Positions 35,528-45,202 of a DNA stretch of 64,000 nt are shown here, in pieces. Numbering within the stretch: the stretch's first letter is position 1; each line of letters starts with the position of its first letter. The translations under genes were made by a program, and so were the position numbers. Location: positions 34,359,851 to 34,423,850 of the forward strand of contig CM046453.1 of the NCBI GenBank assembly GCA_025506515.1, written 5' to 3'. This stretch comes from Flaveria trinervia. Its lineage: Eukaryota > Streptophyta > Magnoliopsida > Asterales > Asteraceae. Under the pieces are notes generated by a model. It did not search any database. It saw only the letters and a list, made by a program, of their open reading frames with translations, and had not been told where the DNA came from.

Positions 35528-36385
35528 TGCAGGATTGGTTTTTAGTCACTAACACTTTGTTTTTCTCTCAAACTCACTTGAAACAACACTCAGATAAAGA
35601 TAGAGTCAATAAGAGTTGATCACAATACAATAAGTAATAAGGAACATAAGAAGTAATTTTCAAGGTACTTTTATATATTGCTTCTCAACTCAAATATTAC
35701 AAGACTCTTACAAGCTTGTCTTTTCGAGTTACAATAAGAAACTATATATAATACTACCTATAGTCGGATATACTTTGATACCAGCTGGGATCCTATAACT
35801 AAAGCCTATACTACAAGGCTATAGTTTAAGGTATCTCGAATAAAGTCTTATCTTAAATATGGTAGTCAGGACATGTCCCTGACTTACCTTTTGTCACCAA
35901 CTAAAGTTAGTAAGATGTAGTATCATAAAAGGTAAACAGGGGAATAAAGTATGGTCAACTGCATGGCTATTTGAGAAAATGCCATACAGTATCAGAGGTC
36001 TGCATCGGAGTGTCAGAGACCATACTTATGTCCACTGGTTCATAGCGGTGTCTTCCGAAGGTTAAATGGCTTCGGAAGAACAAGTACTTCCGAAGCCACT
36101 TATACTTCACAAGAGGCTGATTCTTCCGAGACTTGGGAACTTCTTCTTTTCTTCATACTTCGGAAGTGGTCTTCTGATTGTTCTTCTAAGACTTGATCTT
36201 CGGAAGCATGCTCTTCATTTTGGAAGTAGAGTTCTATCTTCGGAAGTTGATCTTTCACTTTATCTTCGGAAGAACTCTACAACCTTCAGAAGTTCCATGC
36301 TAAGCTTCGGAAGCCTTTGCATATAGCACCAAAATTATCTAAGTGATTTGGTTTTGGTTGCACCAGCCATCTTCTTGATCCAACA
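35528..36385 (-). repeat. Copia-F 3' LTR
   Basis: 858 bp; TGTTGGATCAAG to CCAATCCTGCA on the minus strand. About a dozen CTTCGGAAG or CTTCCGAAG palindromes crowd 36050-36320. By eye it differs from its partner at roughly 50 positions (about 6%), an estimate rather than a count by alignment. A purine tract AGGGGGAG abuts it at 36396-36388. Confidence 0.92.
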
Positions 36386-36415
36386 AACTCCCCCTAGGCT
36401 GATGCTACCAAAACT

Positions 36416-37552
36416 TCACTTGTTTCTGTTTCTCAAAACTTTCAGCACCAAGGAGAGTAGATATTTATCTGTTTCCTTGTTCTTCCATGATATGGTGCTG
36501 AGAATTTTGTATAAATCCTTACTAGACAGGAAGTCCAGTCTGTCACCTTGGATGATGTGTACCCTCTGTTGTCGCCCTCTAAAAGGAGTTAGTTGATGGG
36601 AACTGTAATCATATTCCCATCTAACTATAGGTTCCAATTAGGGACCCTCCACCATATGTAGAAAAGTAGCGCCCTTGGTAGGAGGTCTTTCCTTGTCTTC
36701 CTGTCTTCTCAACTTCAACTCTTCTTCAATCTTGGCTTTTGCAGTTAGCTCGGCTAGATGAAGACTGCTAAGATGATTTATGATGGATGCAGCAGTTTCA
36801 GAGTTGGAGGGGTTAGATAATGGCTTCTCTGCTAACTCAGCAATATCAAATCTGCTGGAATGTAATAGAGAGGTTGCATTAAGTCTGTTGACTTCACCAT
36901 TCTCCCTTTCCACAACAAAGTTATGAGAAGTTTCATCAAACCTCCACTAGATTATTTTCTTTCTAGGCACAAGAGGCTGACTAGGAATCTTGTCCTCTTT
37001 CTTTGTATCTAGTAGAGTCACTAGTTTCCTTCTAAGTTTCTTCTCTTCATCATTTAGTGAATCTAAGTTGAGGCCTAGAAGTCTAGCAGCCTAGTCCAAT
37101 GTTCCTCTAGGAAAATCAAGGAATTGATCTCTTGTGAGGGAACATGAAGATCCATCAACATAGGTGATATTGACAGATTCTTCCTCACATGATACTTCAC
37201 TCAAAGTTATGTAGTTGGTGAGCTTAGTCTTGAATGCCTTGAACTCCTCAAGAGAGAGATGTTGAGAAGGCTGAGGGGATGGTTTGGATGCTTGTTGGGT
37301 AAGTTGTGGTTCAGAGGTTCTGGGAAGTGGTTTTGGTTAAAGGATAGGAAGTTTAGGTGTTTGAGGTGATGAAATGGGTGAGGGTAAGGATGTGGGTTCA
37401 GGGGTGAAGGGCTCAGTTTTGATGGTGAAGGGGAAGGGTGAGGGATCAGGCTGTGGTTGAGTAGTTACAGTGAAGGTCATCCCCTTTACCCTTCTATACA
37501 TCTCTTTTCTCTTTCCCAAGCAGATGTCAGCCTTGATTTCACTAATGATCTG
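36416..37552 (-). pseudogene. Copia-F extra ORF, C-terminal part (broken)
   Basis: Continuation of the 683-codon frame. Minus-strand frames 37519-37337 (P/S/T-rich), about 37100-36914, 36913-36638 (RPPTKGATFLHMVEGP at the end) and 36637-36416 (QQRVHIIQGDRLDFLSSKDL) follow one another with a few stops and frameshifts. The conserved, charged C-terminal block ends about 30 bp before the LTR. Copia-I has a C-terminal block in the same position. No known domain recognised. Confidence 0.65.
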
Positions 37553-39604
37553 TTAGAGTGTCCTCTCTGACATGGGACCCACCTGCCTTCTAGAGAAGCC
37601 ATGACAGTTAATGCAGATGAGCTTCCTGGTTGCAGTGGCCTTTGCTTCTTCCTCCTTCTTCTTCCTTTCCTTTAGCTTTTCTCTTGCAGCCTTTCTTCTC
37701 TCTTTCTCCATTTGATCCTGTTCTTTGTTGTAGAGCCATAGGATCATTTCATTGTTGTGTGGAGAGAGTTCTTGAAGATTGAAGCCACTGAAGATTAGGA
37801 ACTCTATCCTATCTCTCCTCTGCTGCAAATCAACCTTCTTCTGTTTTTCTTCTTTCTCTTTCTCTAAGGCCAACCTGGCTGCTACTTGTTGTTTCTCATG
37901 TTGTAGTCTGGTTGCCTTTTCCAGTTTCACCAGCTCCTCTAGTTGTTGCATGAATGTTTCTTCATTGGCAGCTCTTAATTGGATGAGCTGATCACTTATC
38001 TCTTCTCTCCTTTTGTTATTGACTGCCTCCTGGTTGGCTGCAGCTGCTTTTGTACTGGCAGCTAGCAACTTCCCAGTTGCAAGTCTTCCTTTCTTCTTTA
38101 ATTTCTCAATCTTCTCCTCTTCCTGAAGCTCTTCCGCAATCATCTTCATTTTCCCTTTGTTATCTTTTGAAGAGCCTGACTGTGGTGGTTCTTGAAGAGT
38201 GGATTCTGATTGCGAGAGAGGCAGAGAGGGTGTCTGGGATAGAGGTAGATCCAGAAAGTCCTCAATGTTCACCTCAGACATCTTGAACAGTCCTTCTGTA
38301 GCTTCCATTTCAGCTTCGGAAGATTCAGCTTGTTCCGAGGCTTTAACTTCAGCTTCGGAAGTTTGAGGAAATGCAGATTTTGTCCCGACTGTTTCAGTTG
38401 TTGGGCCATCAGTCCCCATTTCCCCTTTGAAATAAATCTTAGGTTCCATGTGGACCTTAGGTTGACCAATTTCTTCCACAGTGGTAGAAGGTTCAGTGAG
38501 CCTCTGAAGCTCTTTAGCTCCGAAGTAAATCATTACAACATCTGGACTTGGCTGATCAGTGGAGGATCTCAACGAAAACTTGGTGAAGAGTCTATAGAGA
38601 TCTTTGAGCATCTTTGGGTCGATTTGAAGTACAACTTGAGATGGCTCAGACAAAGTGATGACAGGAGTAGAAGATGTTGAAGTTGAAGTATGAATCTGTG
38701 GGTCCTCAAATGTTTGTCTTTGAACATTCTCCCCCTTTTTGGTAGCATCATCTTGATAGCTAGATGAGCTCGAGGAAGAAGTCAATGAGACCTGAACAGG
38801 TACATGCCTAACAGATCTCTCGGTCTGTTTCTCAGCTAGTTGAGCCTTGAGATTGTCAATCTCAAGTTGCTGAGTGGCGGACCTTTCTTCTAAAGTCCTA
38901 ACCAATGATTCAAGGTTTGAGAACTTAGACAGAAGGTCTTTTATGAGGAGTTGCATGCTTCCCTCATCTTCTTTTGAAGAATCATAGGGAGATGAGGTAA
39001 CATACCTAGTATGTTCAGCCTCACCACCAGATGTGGTTTCTTGGCACCCTGGTTTCCTATGCTGAATGATGTCTCTTTTAGAGTCATCAAAAGGCATGGT
39101 TGCTGCAGATTCAGTCTTAGATATGTTACCACTGTCCACAAAGTCCATTGAGGCACCTTCTATAGTGGCAGCTGAATCTGCCTGAGTCCCCTCCACATTA
39201 GTGGGACTCACCTCAATTATAGGTTGCTGATGGGGGCTAGAGATAAGGGATCTATCTGGGCTCTGTTGATCTTGGAGAGGGTGTTGTAGATCAACTTCAT
39301 TGCCGTGGACAGATGTTATCTCTTCATCAGTTTTAAAATGAAGGTCAGTAAAGGATATGGATGTTAAGCCTACTGACCCGGGGCCTTGGTCAATGTCTAC
39401 AGGCATTGAGCCTTTGGTAGGGCTGTCCCTTGTTGGCTGTTTAAAAGAGTGTAAATACTCACCCTGAGGGCTGTTGGTTGTCGGGCTCATGGGTTTGAGA
39501 ATGAGGAGACTCAAAACCCAAATTAAGGTCGAATGAGAAGGATGGTGAGACCTCAGACTGAGTGGGAGCCTATGTTTCCACTCTAGACTTTTTGGATTGA
39601 ACAT
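37553..39604 (-). CDS. Copia-F extra ORF, central 683-codon open frame
   Basis: The longest open frame in the window. The true frame probably joins from upstream near 39475; the first ~40 codons look out of frame. Beyond that it reads DIDQGPGSVGLTSISFTDL, long S/T/P/E-rich low-complexity sequence, a predicted coiled coil (NLESLVRTLEERSATQQLEI), the ATKKGENVQ motif, and a strongly charged helical region rich in E and K (for example LQHEKQQVAARLALEKEKEE) near the end. No transmembrane segment is apparent. Function unknown. Remaining open while gag-pol is gone is notable. Confidence 0.7.
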   Translation of the reverse strand: MFNPKSLEWKHRLPLSLRSHHPSHSTLIWVLSLLILKPMSPTTNSPQGEYLHSFKQPTRDSPTKGSMPVDIDQGPGSVGLTSISFTDLHFKTDEEITSVHGNEVDLQHPLQDQQSPDRSLISSPHQQPIIEVSPTNVEGTQADSAATIEGASMDFVDSGNISKTESAATMPFDDSKRDIIQHRKPGCQETTSGGEAEHTRYVTSSPYDSSKEDEGSMQLLIKDLLSKFSNLESLVRTLEERSATQQLEIDNLKAQLAEKQTERSVRHVPVQVSLTSSSSSSSYQDDATKKGENVQRQTFEDPQIHTSTSTSSTPVITLSEPSQVVLQIDPKMLKDLYRLFTKFSLRSSTDQPSPDVVMIYFGAKELQRLTEPSTTVEEIGQPKVHMEPKIYFKGEMGTDGPTTETVGTKSAFPQTSEAEVKASEQAESSEAEMEATEGLFKMSEVNIEDFLDLPLSQTPSLPLSQSESTLQEPPQSGSSKDNKGKMKMIAEELQEEEKIEKLKKKGRLATGKLLAASTKAAAANQEAVNNKRREEISDQLIQLRAANEETFMQQLEELVKLEKATRLQHEKQQVAARLALEKEKEEKQKKVDLQQRRDRIEFLIFSGFNLQELSPHNNEMILWLYNKEQDQMEKERRKAAREKLKERKKKEEEAKATATRKLICINCHGFSRRQVGPMSERTL

Positions 39605-40501
39605 GAGGGGCTTGCTGAATCAAAGTAGATTGAACAAGGGTTCGTTTAGGGCATCTCTGGTATGTGATGGTGATGGGTAGAGAAGGCAGTGTTGGCATTG
39701 TGGAGGTGGTTGCTGGTGTGGGTTCATCACCTGTGGGGTGAACAGGGATGTCACCAGGAGCTATGCACTCAATCATACCTGGAAGTAGAGAAGTGTACCT
39801 TCCAATGAAGTTGGTGGACACCTTTTTCAAAGTCTTGAAGATGGTGGGCCTCATGTGAGGGACATGCAGAGTAGCTTCATAGACAAGCGTACTCTGTTCT
39901 AGCTCACAGTTTATTATGTGTTGAATGAATTGGGGATACATAAAGAATGTCTCCCTTTGAAGATTCCTAATCAGATTGGTGAACACAAATATTGAGTAAT
40001 TGAAGCGGAGGCCTCTCACCAATCCATGAACTAAGCATCCTAGTTCATACGAGATTTGATCCCATCCCCCAAATTTGTTTGACAGACAGTGGAGAACAAC
40101 GTGCAGGAGGAACTTCCAGTTGTAGGAGAAGTTGAATTTGTAAACTGTCGACCTACTTACGTCTCCACCATATCCCATGAGGATATAAGTGCTATCCAAA
40201 TCTTCTTTGGGGAATTCAGTAGGAGCTCCTTCATCATGAAGCTCGAGATACTCCCTGATAAGTTGTTCAGTATGACCAACTCTTGTCCATAAATGCTGGA
40301 CCTTAGTACACGAATCCCATTTAGGGTTTCGACTTGACCATTTTCCCAAAATTCAGCCATTTAATTGGAGTAAACAGTGGGGTTAACAGTAAGGGTTGTG
40401 TAGTAAGATGATTTGGTGAGAAAGGAGATGATTTCAGAGAAGTCAGCATCTCATGAAGAATCAAGAAGTGCGACTTGGTTGTGCTGAGAATTGAGTGCCA
40501 T
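39570..40501 (-). pseudogene. Copia-F extra ORF, N-terminal domain
   Basis: The start ATGGCACTC at 40501-40499 begins MALNSQHNQVALLDSS, then a stop. It is open again over 40349-39570 (259 codons), containing NFSYNWKFLLHVVLHCLSNK, WDQISYELGCLVHG and MYPQFIQHIINCELEQSTL. It ends at a TAG followed by a frameshift into the 683-codon frame. The domain has the same layout in Copia-D and Copia-I. From memory, this N-terminal domain is abundant in composite-family genomes, often annotated next to copia pol. Confidence 0.75.
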
Positions 40502-41145
40502 TGGAGAAAGGTGAATGCAGATGAATTTGAGCTTGGGTAAAATTGGAGTGGAGAAAATTTTCTAGGGCAGTAAAATTTCTAGTAAGAAGATGAAATGTAA
40601 TAGTCGGGATTATTTAAAAGAGGGTGGAAAGGCGGTAATGAGGGTTAGGATAAGGTGATATGATGTTTTAGTGGAAGAAATGACTGTGGCAGTAAGGTTA
40701 AAATCAATTAAATAATCCGACGTCATTAACAAAATCTTTGCTTTTTACAGTGTGGGGCCCAAGAGGTTTCCGTTACATAGTAAAATCTCTCTTCCGAATA
40801 TAAAACATTTCCAAAGGTAAATTGTCTTCCGAAGGCAATTCTTACTTCCGAAGCAAAGACTTTGCTTCCAAAGGTCAGGATTGCTTTCCGATTGGAGAGA
40901 GTGTGTAAGCCTCGGAAGTAGATCTGATATGAAATCAATCGCTTCTTTCGAGACCAAAAACTCTTCCAAGAAGAAAATTATCCTTTGAGAAATTTTGCTT
41001 CGGAAGATATGAAATAACTTCCGAGGGTTATTTCTCTTCGGAAGTAATTTATACTTAGAAAATTTCAGAGAGACCTTTGGTATTAGGGCTTAAATTGTAT
41101 TGACATAAAATATTATATATTGAAAAGGTTTTCAAAAGAGTTAGG
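40502..41145 (-). promoter_or_regulatory. Copia-F spacer with CTTCCGAAG array
   Basis: Between the end of pol and the extra ORF. About nine CTTCCGAAG/CTTCGGAAG-like words lie at 40791-41050, matching those in its LTR. The TATA position of Copia-D (TATAAAAAGG) is TGTAAAAAGC here (about 40749-40740). Probably a decayed internal promoter. Confidence 0.5.
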
Positions 41146-41628
41146 CTAATCAATGTTTATCATCCCAATAGCTGTTATGAGATACTTGAATCTTTGTTCA
41201 TCAAAAGCTTTGGTGAACAAATCAACATATTGTTCATCTTAGTCAACTTTGATTAGTTTAATTATATTTTTCTCATGAATATCTCTAATGAAATGGTACC
41301 TGATATCAATATGCTTTGTCTTGGAGTGCTTCACCGGATTTTCGGTAATGGACATAGCACTGTTGTTATCAATATGGATAGGAGTACTCATAAAGTTGAA
41401 TCCATAGTCTAACATCTGATTCTAAATCCATAGCAGTTGAGCACAGCAGCTAGCAGCGGCAATGTATTTAGCTTCAGCAGTTGATGTAGAGACACATGAT
41501 TGTTTCTTGCATTGCCATGAGATGATCCTTCCACCAAGAAATTGACATCCTCCTGATGTGGATTTCTTGTCAATGTTGCAGCAGCCATAATCACTGTCAG
41601 AGTATCCATAGAGATTGAAATCCTAAGG
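41146..41628 (-). pseudogene. Copia-F RNase H, sole remnant of pol
   Basis: On the minus strand: LYGYSDSDYGCC (first catalytic D), KSTSGGCQFLGGRIISWQ, STSTAEAKYIAAASCCAQLL, KHSKTKHIDIRYHFIRD, ending AIGMINID with a stop at 41146. It begins within a dozen bases of the PBS, so the deletion removed everything from leader to RT. Confidence 0.85.
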
Positions 41629-41641
41629 AGCTCTGACACCA
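41629..41641 (-). other. Copia-F primer-binding site
   Basis: TGGTGTCAGAGCT on the minus strand, two bases from the 5' LTR. It differs from the canonical TGGTATCAGAGCT at one position. Confidence 0.8.
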
Positions 41642-41643
41642 AT

Positions 41644-42501
41644 TGCAGGATTGGTTTTTAGTCATTAACACTTTGTTTTTCTCTCAAACTCACTTCAAAC
41701 AACACTCGGATAAAGATAGAGTCAATAAGAGTTTATCACAATACAATAAGTAATAAGGAACACAAGAAGTAATTTTCAAGGTACTTTTATATATTGCTTC
41801 TCAACTCAAATATTACAAGACTCTTATAAGCTTATCTTTTTGAGTTACAATGAGAAACTATATATAATAATACCTACAGCCGGATATGCTTTGATACCAG
41901 CTGGGATCCTAAAACTAAAGCTTATACTACAAGGTTATAGTTTAAGGTATCTCGGATAAAGTCTTCTTTGAGATATGGTAGTCAGGATATGTCCATGACT
42001 TACCTTTTGTCACCAACTAAAGTTGGTAACATGTACTATCATAAAAGGTAAACACTGGAATAAAGTATGGTCAACTGCATGGCTCTTTGAGAAAACGCCA
42101 TAGAGTATAAGAGGTCTGCAGCGGAGTGTCAGAGACCATACTTATGTCCACTAGTTCATAGTGGTGTCTTCCGAAGGTTAAATGGCTTCGGAAGAACAAG
42201 TACTTCCGAAGCCACTTATAATTTGGAAAAGGCTGCTTCTTCCAAGTCTTGAGAACTTCTTCTTTTCTTCATACTTTGGAAGTAGTCTTCTGATTGTTCT
42301 TCTAAGACTTGATCTTCGGAAGCATGCTCTTGACTTCGGAAGTAGAGTTCTATCTTCGGAAGCTGATCTTTCACTTTATCTTCAGAAGAACTCTACAATC
42401 TTCAGAAGTTCCATGCTAAGCTTCGGAAGCCTTTGCATCTAGCACCAAAATTATCTAAGTGATTTAGTTTTGGTTGCACCAGCCTTCTTCTTGATCTAAC
42501 A
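41644..42501 (-). repeat. Copia-F 5' LTR
   Basis: 858 bp; TGTTAGATCAAG to CCAATCCTGCA on the minus strand. CTTCGGAAG words occur at about 42165-42430. Same length as the 3' LTR with no net length change. Confidence 0.92.
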
Positions 42502-42507
42502 CTTTGG

Positions 42508-42518
42508 CTTTGATACCA
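42508..42518 (-). other. Gypsy-E primer-binding site
   Basis: Minus-strand TGGTATCAAAG, three bases from the miniature 5' LTR. One base differs from the TGGTATCAGAG of the other gypsy copies. Confidence 0.8.
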
Positions 42519-42521
42519 ACT

Positions 42522-42612
42522 TGTAAGGCCCCTCAGCTTAGGTACATTTTTTTGTTCTTTTTTGTATCTTTTGTTCTTTCTTTCTCGTCTTTTAAAATAT
42601 CCAGGTGTTACA
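42522..42612 (-). repeat. Gypsy-E 5' miniature LTR
   Basis: 91 bp. On the minus strand it starts TGTAACACCTGGATATTTT and ends TGAGGGGCCTTACA. It shares with the 3' copy the same internal join, so the shortening predates the insertion. Confidence 0.87.
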
Positions 42613-43045
42613 GTTAATGAAAAATGATGGAAGATAACAATAAGATTATCTATTTGTACGTATGATGCATGATAGAATATGAAAGTAAAGAATGGTTTTA
42701 AGTGAAAGTAAAGTATTTTATTTATAAAACTAGAACTCACTCATCAACATTGACTTTTTATGTTTTTTCCATCTGGAAGGCGATTGTTGCTCAGGATGGC
42801 ATGGGGTAGCTACTTGGCTTATTTTGGATGGCATCCATTTTACATAACAATGATGTTTCTATGATGTTACAATGAGGTTTTTGTAATGATTAACAATGTA
42901 GTATTAGTTTGCAAAACCAATTATTCATATATGAAATGGTTTATTAACTATTCCGCTGCAACATTTTACTAAATATAAATGTATGTTTTATGTTTTGTGT
43001 GCAATGATTGTCCAACTGTGAGCATCTCGGAAACAGAGCCTTACG

Positions 43046-44083
43046 GGAATTGTCATTCCAGGTTTGAGAATAATGCACTCATGTTCTGCTAGAAAAGTAT
43101 CCTCCAACCTCACCTCCAAATTAAACATGAACTCCATCAAAATGTTGAAATTGTTGAAGAAGAGATTTGTTCCCAGTCATATGCCTAGATCATCCACTAT
43201 TTACAATCCACACATTGTTATTCTTGTCATATGGATGTCCCTACACGTGTGGTGAAAAAGTTAGTTTTTATTGTCATATAGATTTCTATGAAGAAGAGGT
43301 TTAGGCTACAACATCTTCTTTGATCTCCCATTCCATCCCTTGGTTGATCATTGTAGATGAGCTTGTTGAAGCTTTAGTAACATGGCACTCTTTCGAAGCT
43401 TCTTTCTTCTTGGAAGAAGCCTTCACCACCTTTTCTTCTAAAGCAGTCTTCTTCTTGGAAGGTTTCAAGGGAACTTTCATTTTCTTTTGAACTTTGTTAG
43501 CCTTATCTTCCGAAGCTATTTTCGATTTGGAAGAATAAGTTTCTTCGGAAAACAACTTTGTTTCGGAAACAAGCTTTCCCTTCTTTAATACTTGAATCAT
43601 GTGATAAGGTCCAAATGTGAAGCCCTCCTTGATTCTTTCTTTCTTAACATTATTTGCATAATGTGTGTTTGTAGGATTGTAATAGCAATATTTGGCCATA
43701 TGTTTTACAAACCACACATTATGCATGCAATGTTATCTTCTAGGAATTTAAGGACTGTTGTTTCTTGCTTTTCTTGTCTTCATCAACAGTCTTTCCCTTT
43801 AACTTCTATTCCTTCTGTAGGATAGGCATGCTAGTATTACATACCTTTCCTAGATCAGACTTTTCAACCACCTAGAATCTAGCTGAAATGAATACACCCT
43901 TTTGTTTTGGGTCTATTTTCAATTTGAACTCAACCACTTTCTTGGCAGTTTTTCTAGCTGCCTTAGCCTTGTTTCTTCTGGCTTTGGTGGATAAGAGTTT
44001 ATCATCACTGGTGGAGGGTTGATTTACCTAGTTCTTCCGTGTGATGGTTTCCTTAGTTGCATCACTCTTTAACTCATGGGAAG
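43046..44083 (-). pseudogene. Copia-D gag, C-terminal portion
   Basis: On the minus strand 43726-43301 reads HNVWFVKHMAKYCYYNP, a CCHC knuckle with its first two cysteines lost. A K/S-rich tail follows (KVPLKPSKKKTALEEKVVKA) containing many CTTCGGAAG-type words at DNA level. Upstream of it, 44083-43727 is broken but lysine-rich gag-like sequence. Copia-I is inserted at its upper edge with duplication GGAAG. Confidence 0.7.
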
Positions 44084-44164
44084 TGTTGGATCAAAAGAAC
44101 CAATGAGCCAGATCAGAAAAACATTTAAGTCCCACAGACATCAAAACAACTGAAGTGGTCTACA

Positions 44165-44490
44165 ACAGCTGAAGATAAAGTCTGAAGACAAAGTCTGAAG
44201 ACAAAGTCTGAAGACAAAGTCTGAAGACAAAGTCTGAAGACAAAGTCTGAAGACAAAGTCTGAAGACAACAGCTGAAGACAAGTCTGAAGACAAAGTCTA
44301 AAGACAACAGCTGAAGACAAAGTGCGAAGATAAAGTCTGAAAACAAAGTCTGAAGACAAGTCTGAAGACAACAGCTGAAGACAAAGTCCGAAGACAAAGT
44401 CTGAAGACAACAGCTGAAGATAAGTCTGAAGACAACTGCTAAGACAAAGTCTGAAGACAACTGCTGAAGACAAGTCTGAAGACCAAGATC
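44165..44490 (+). repeat. GTCTGAAGACAAA minisatellite in Copia-I 5' LTR
   Basis: A run of 13-bp GTCTGAAGACAAA units mixed with ACAACAGCTGAAG variants. The 3' LTR array (about 55580-55805) is roughly 100 bp shorter, which explains the 889 against 791 bp LTR lengths. Long minus-strand open frames over it (SSDFVFRLCLQ repeats) are artefacts. Confidence 0.93.
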
Positions 44491-44762
44491 TCAGAAGTTG
44501 TCACAACAGCTGAAGTAGTTCTCTTCAGTAGTTGTGATGGTTTACATTTTAGTAGTTTGTAATTAGTAGTTTTATATTATGTACAACATTTGAAGTTCTT
44601 ACACTTCAGATGTTATAACTTCAGTAGTTGTAATGTTAGCTTATACTTAACTTTTAGTGAAGGTGTCCTCAGTTGTTGTTGATATCTTCAGTAGTTTAGT
44701 TTACTTTCAGTTGTTTGTATAAATCAGTTAGATGTCACTATCAAGTGACGTCAGCTGATGTC

Positions 44763-44784
44763 ACATTCCTTATAAAAGGAATGT
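44763..44784 (+). promoter_or_regulatory. LTR TATA box within inverted repeat
   Basis: ACATTCC, then TTATAAAA, then GGAATGT: a perfect 7-bp stem around the TATA box. It is repeated in the 3' LTR at 56081-56102. This is the likely core promoter for the element's transcript. Confidence 0.7.
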
Positions 44785-44974
44785 TGACCTAATTTCCTTG
44801 TACGGAAGCTTGTGCGTGAATGAAAACATTCTTTTTGCAGAAAATTCTCTCTCTATAACCGTTACTGTTTGATTGAATATTCATATTACTCTTGCTATAA
44901 TTTAGTCTAATTCGTGTGCTATTCCGCTGCAAATATCAATCTAATTAATCAAACTAGATCTCGATCCTTTCAAA

Positions 44975-44989
44975 TGGTATCAGAGCTGG
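44975..44989 (+). other. Copia-I primer-binding site
   Basis: TGGTATCAGAGCTGG, two bases after the 5' LTR, matching initiator tRNA-Met. Confidence 0.92.
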
Positions 44990-45202
44990 TTAATCATTGA
45001 TCGATTTAACAATTGATCATTGAAACTGCTCTTTTGATATCTAAGTTTGATCGAATTAGCAAATTTGCAAGAATTGGTTATAGAGTTTTTTTTCTGTTGC
45101 TTCATGTGAATTAATTTGAGATTCTTCTTGTTTTAAACTATGTTGTTATGTTTTTTAGCTAGATCTGTTAAAATCTCATTGAACCTGTTTGAATTGGTGA
45201 AA

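Larger units (their letters stand above)
35528..42501 (-). mobile_element. Copia-F: gag-pol-deleted Sirevirus-like element keeping the extra ORF
   Basis: LTRs of exactly 858 bp at 35528-36385 and 41644-42501 are flanked by CATTG (35523-35527) and CTTTG (42502-42506), a duplication with one mismatch. PBS and purine tract put it on the minus strand. The interior starts with the PBS, passes at once into RNase H, then the spacer and the extra ORF. Gag, protease, integrase and RT are absent. It was mobile as a deletion derivative, or lost them later. Same family as Copia-D. Confidence 0.9.
20814..42612 (-). mobile_element. Gypsy-E: chromovirus with miniature 91-95-bp LTRs
   Basis: A perfect 5-bp duplication GTTAA (20809-20813 and 42613-42617) flanks the element. 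Removing nested Gypsy-G and Copia-F leaves about 5.1 kb: PBS, gag, protease, RT, RNase H, integrase, chromodomain and purine tract, on the minus strand. Its LTRs are only 95 bp (20814-20908) and 91 bp (42522-42612), yet they carry both ends of the usual ~2.1-kb gypsy LTR. All genes are broken by stops. Confidence 0.88.
19169..43045 (+). repeat. Solo gypsy LTR H, split by a 21.8-kb nested insertion
   Basis: The left part 19169-20813 starts TGTAACACCC and follows LTR 4374-6539. The right part 42613-43045 completes it, including TTCCGCTGCAAC and a terminal CCTTACG. Flanks are AGAAT (19164-19168) and GGAAT (43046-43050), a target duplication with one mismatch. Without the insertion it is about 2.07 kb. 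No internal region belongs to it, so it is a solo LTR in Copia-D. Confidence 0.85.
44084..44972 (+). repeat. Copia-I 5' LTR (889 bp)
   Basis: TGTTGGATCAAAAG to GATCCTTTCA. It holds a 13-bp GTCTGAAGACAAA array (about 44165-44490), CTTCAGTAGTTGT words, and a TATAAAA box inside an inverted repeat (44763-44784). Confidence 0.95.

Noticed and set aside
37553..40501. Extra ORF as a retroviral envelope
   Set aside because: Its position fits the envelope-like ORF of Sireviruses, but I see no signal peptide, membrane anchor or cleavage site; the name would be a guess.
44125..44473. Two long minus-strand open frames with SSDFVFRLCLQ repeats
   Set aside because: They are read-throughs of the 13-bp LTR array, and recur over the shorter array at 55542-55822. 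No independent coding support.
44165..44490. CRISPR-like regular repeats
   Set aside because: The units are contiguous 13-mers without unique spacers, inside a plant LTR.
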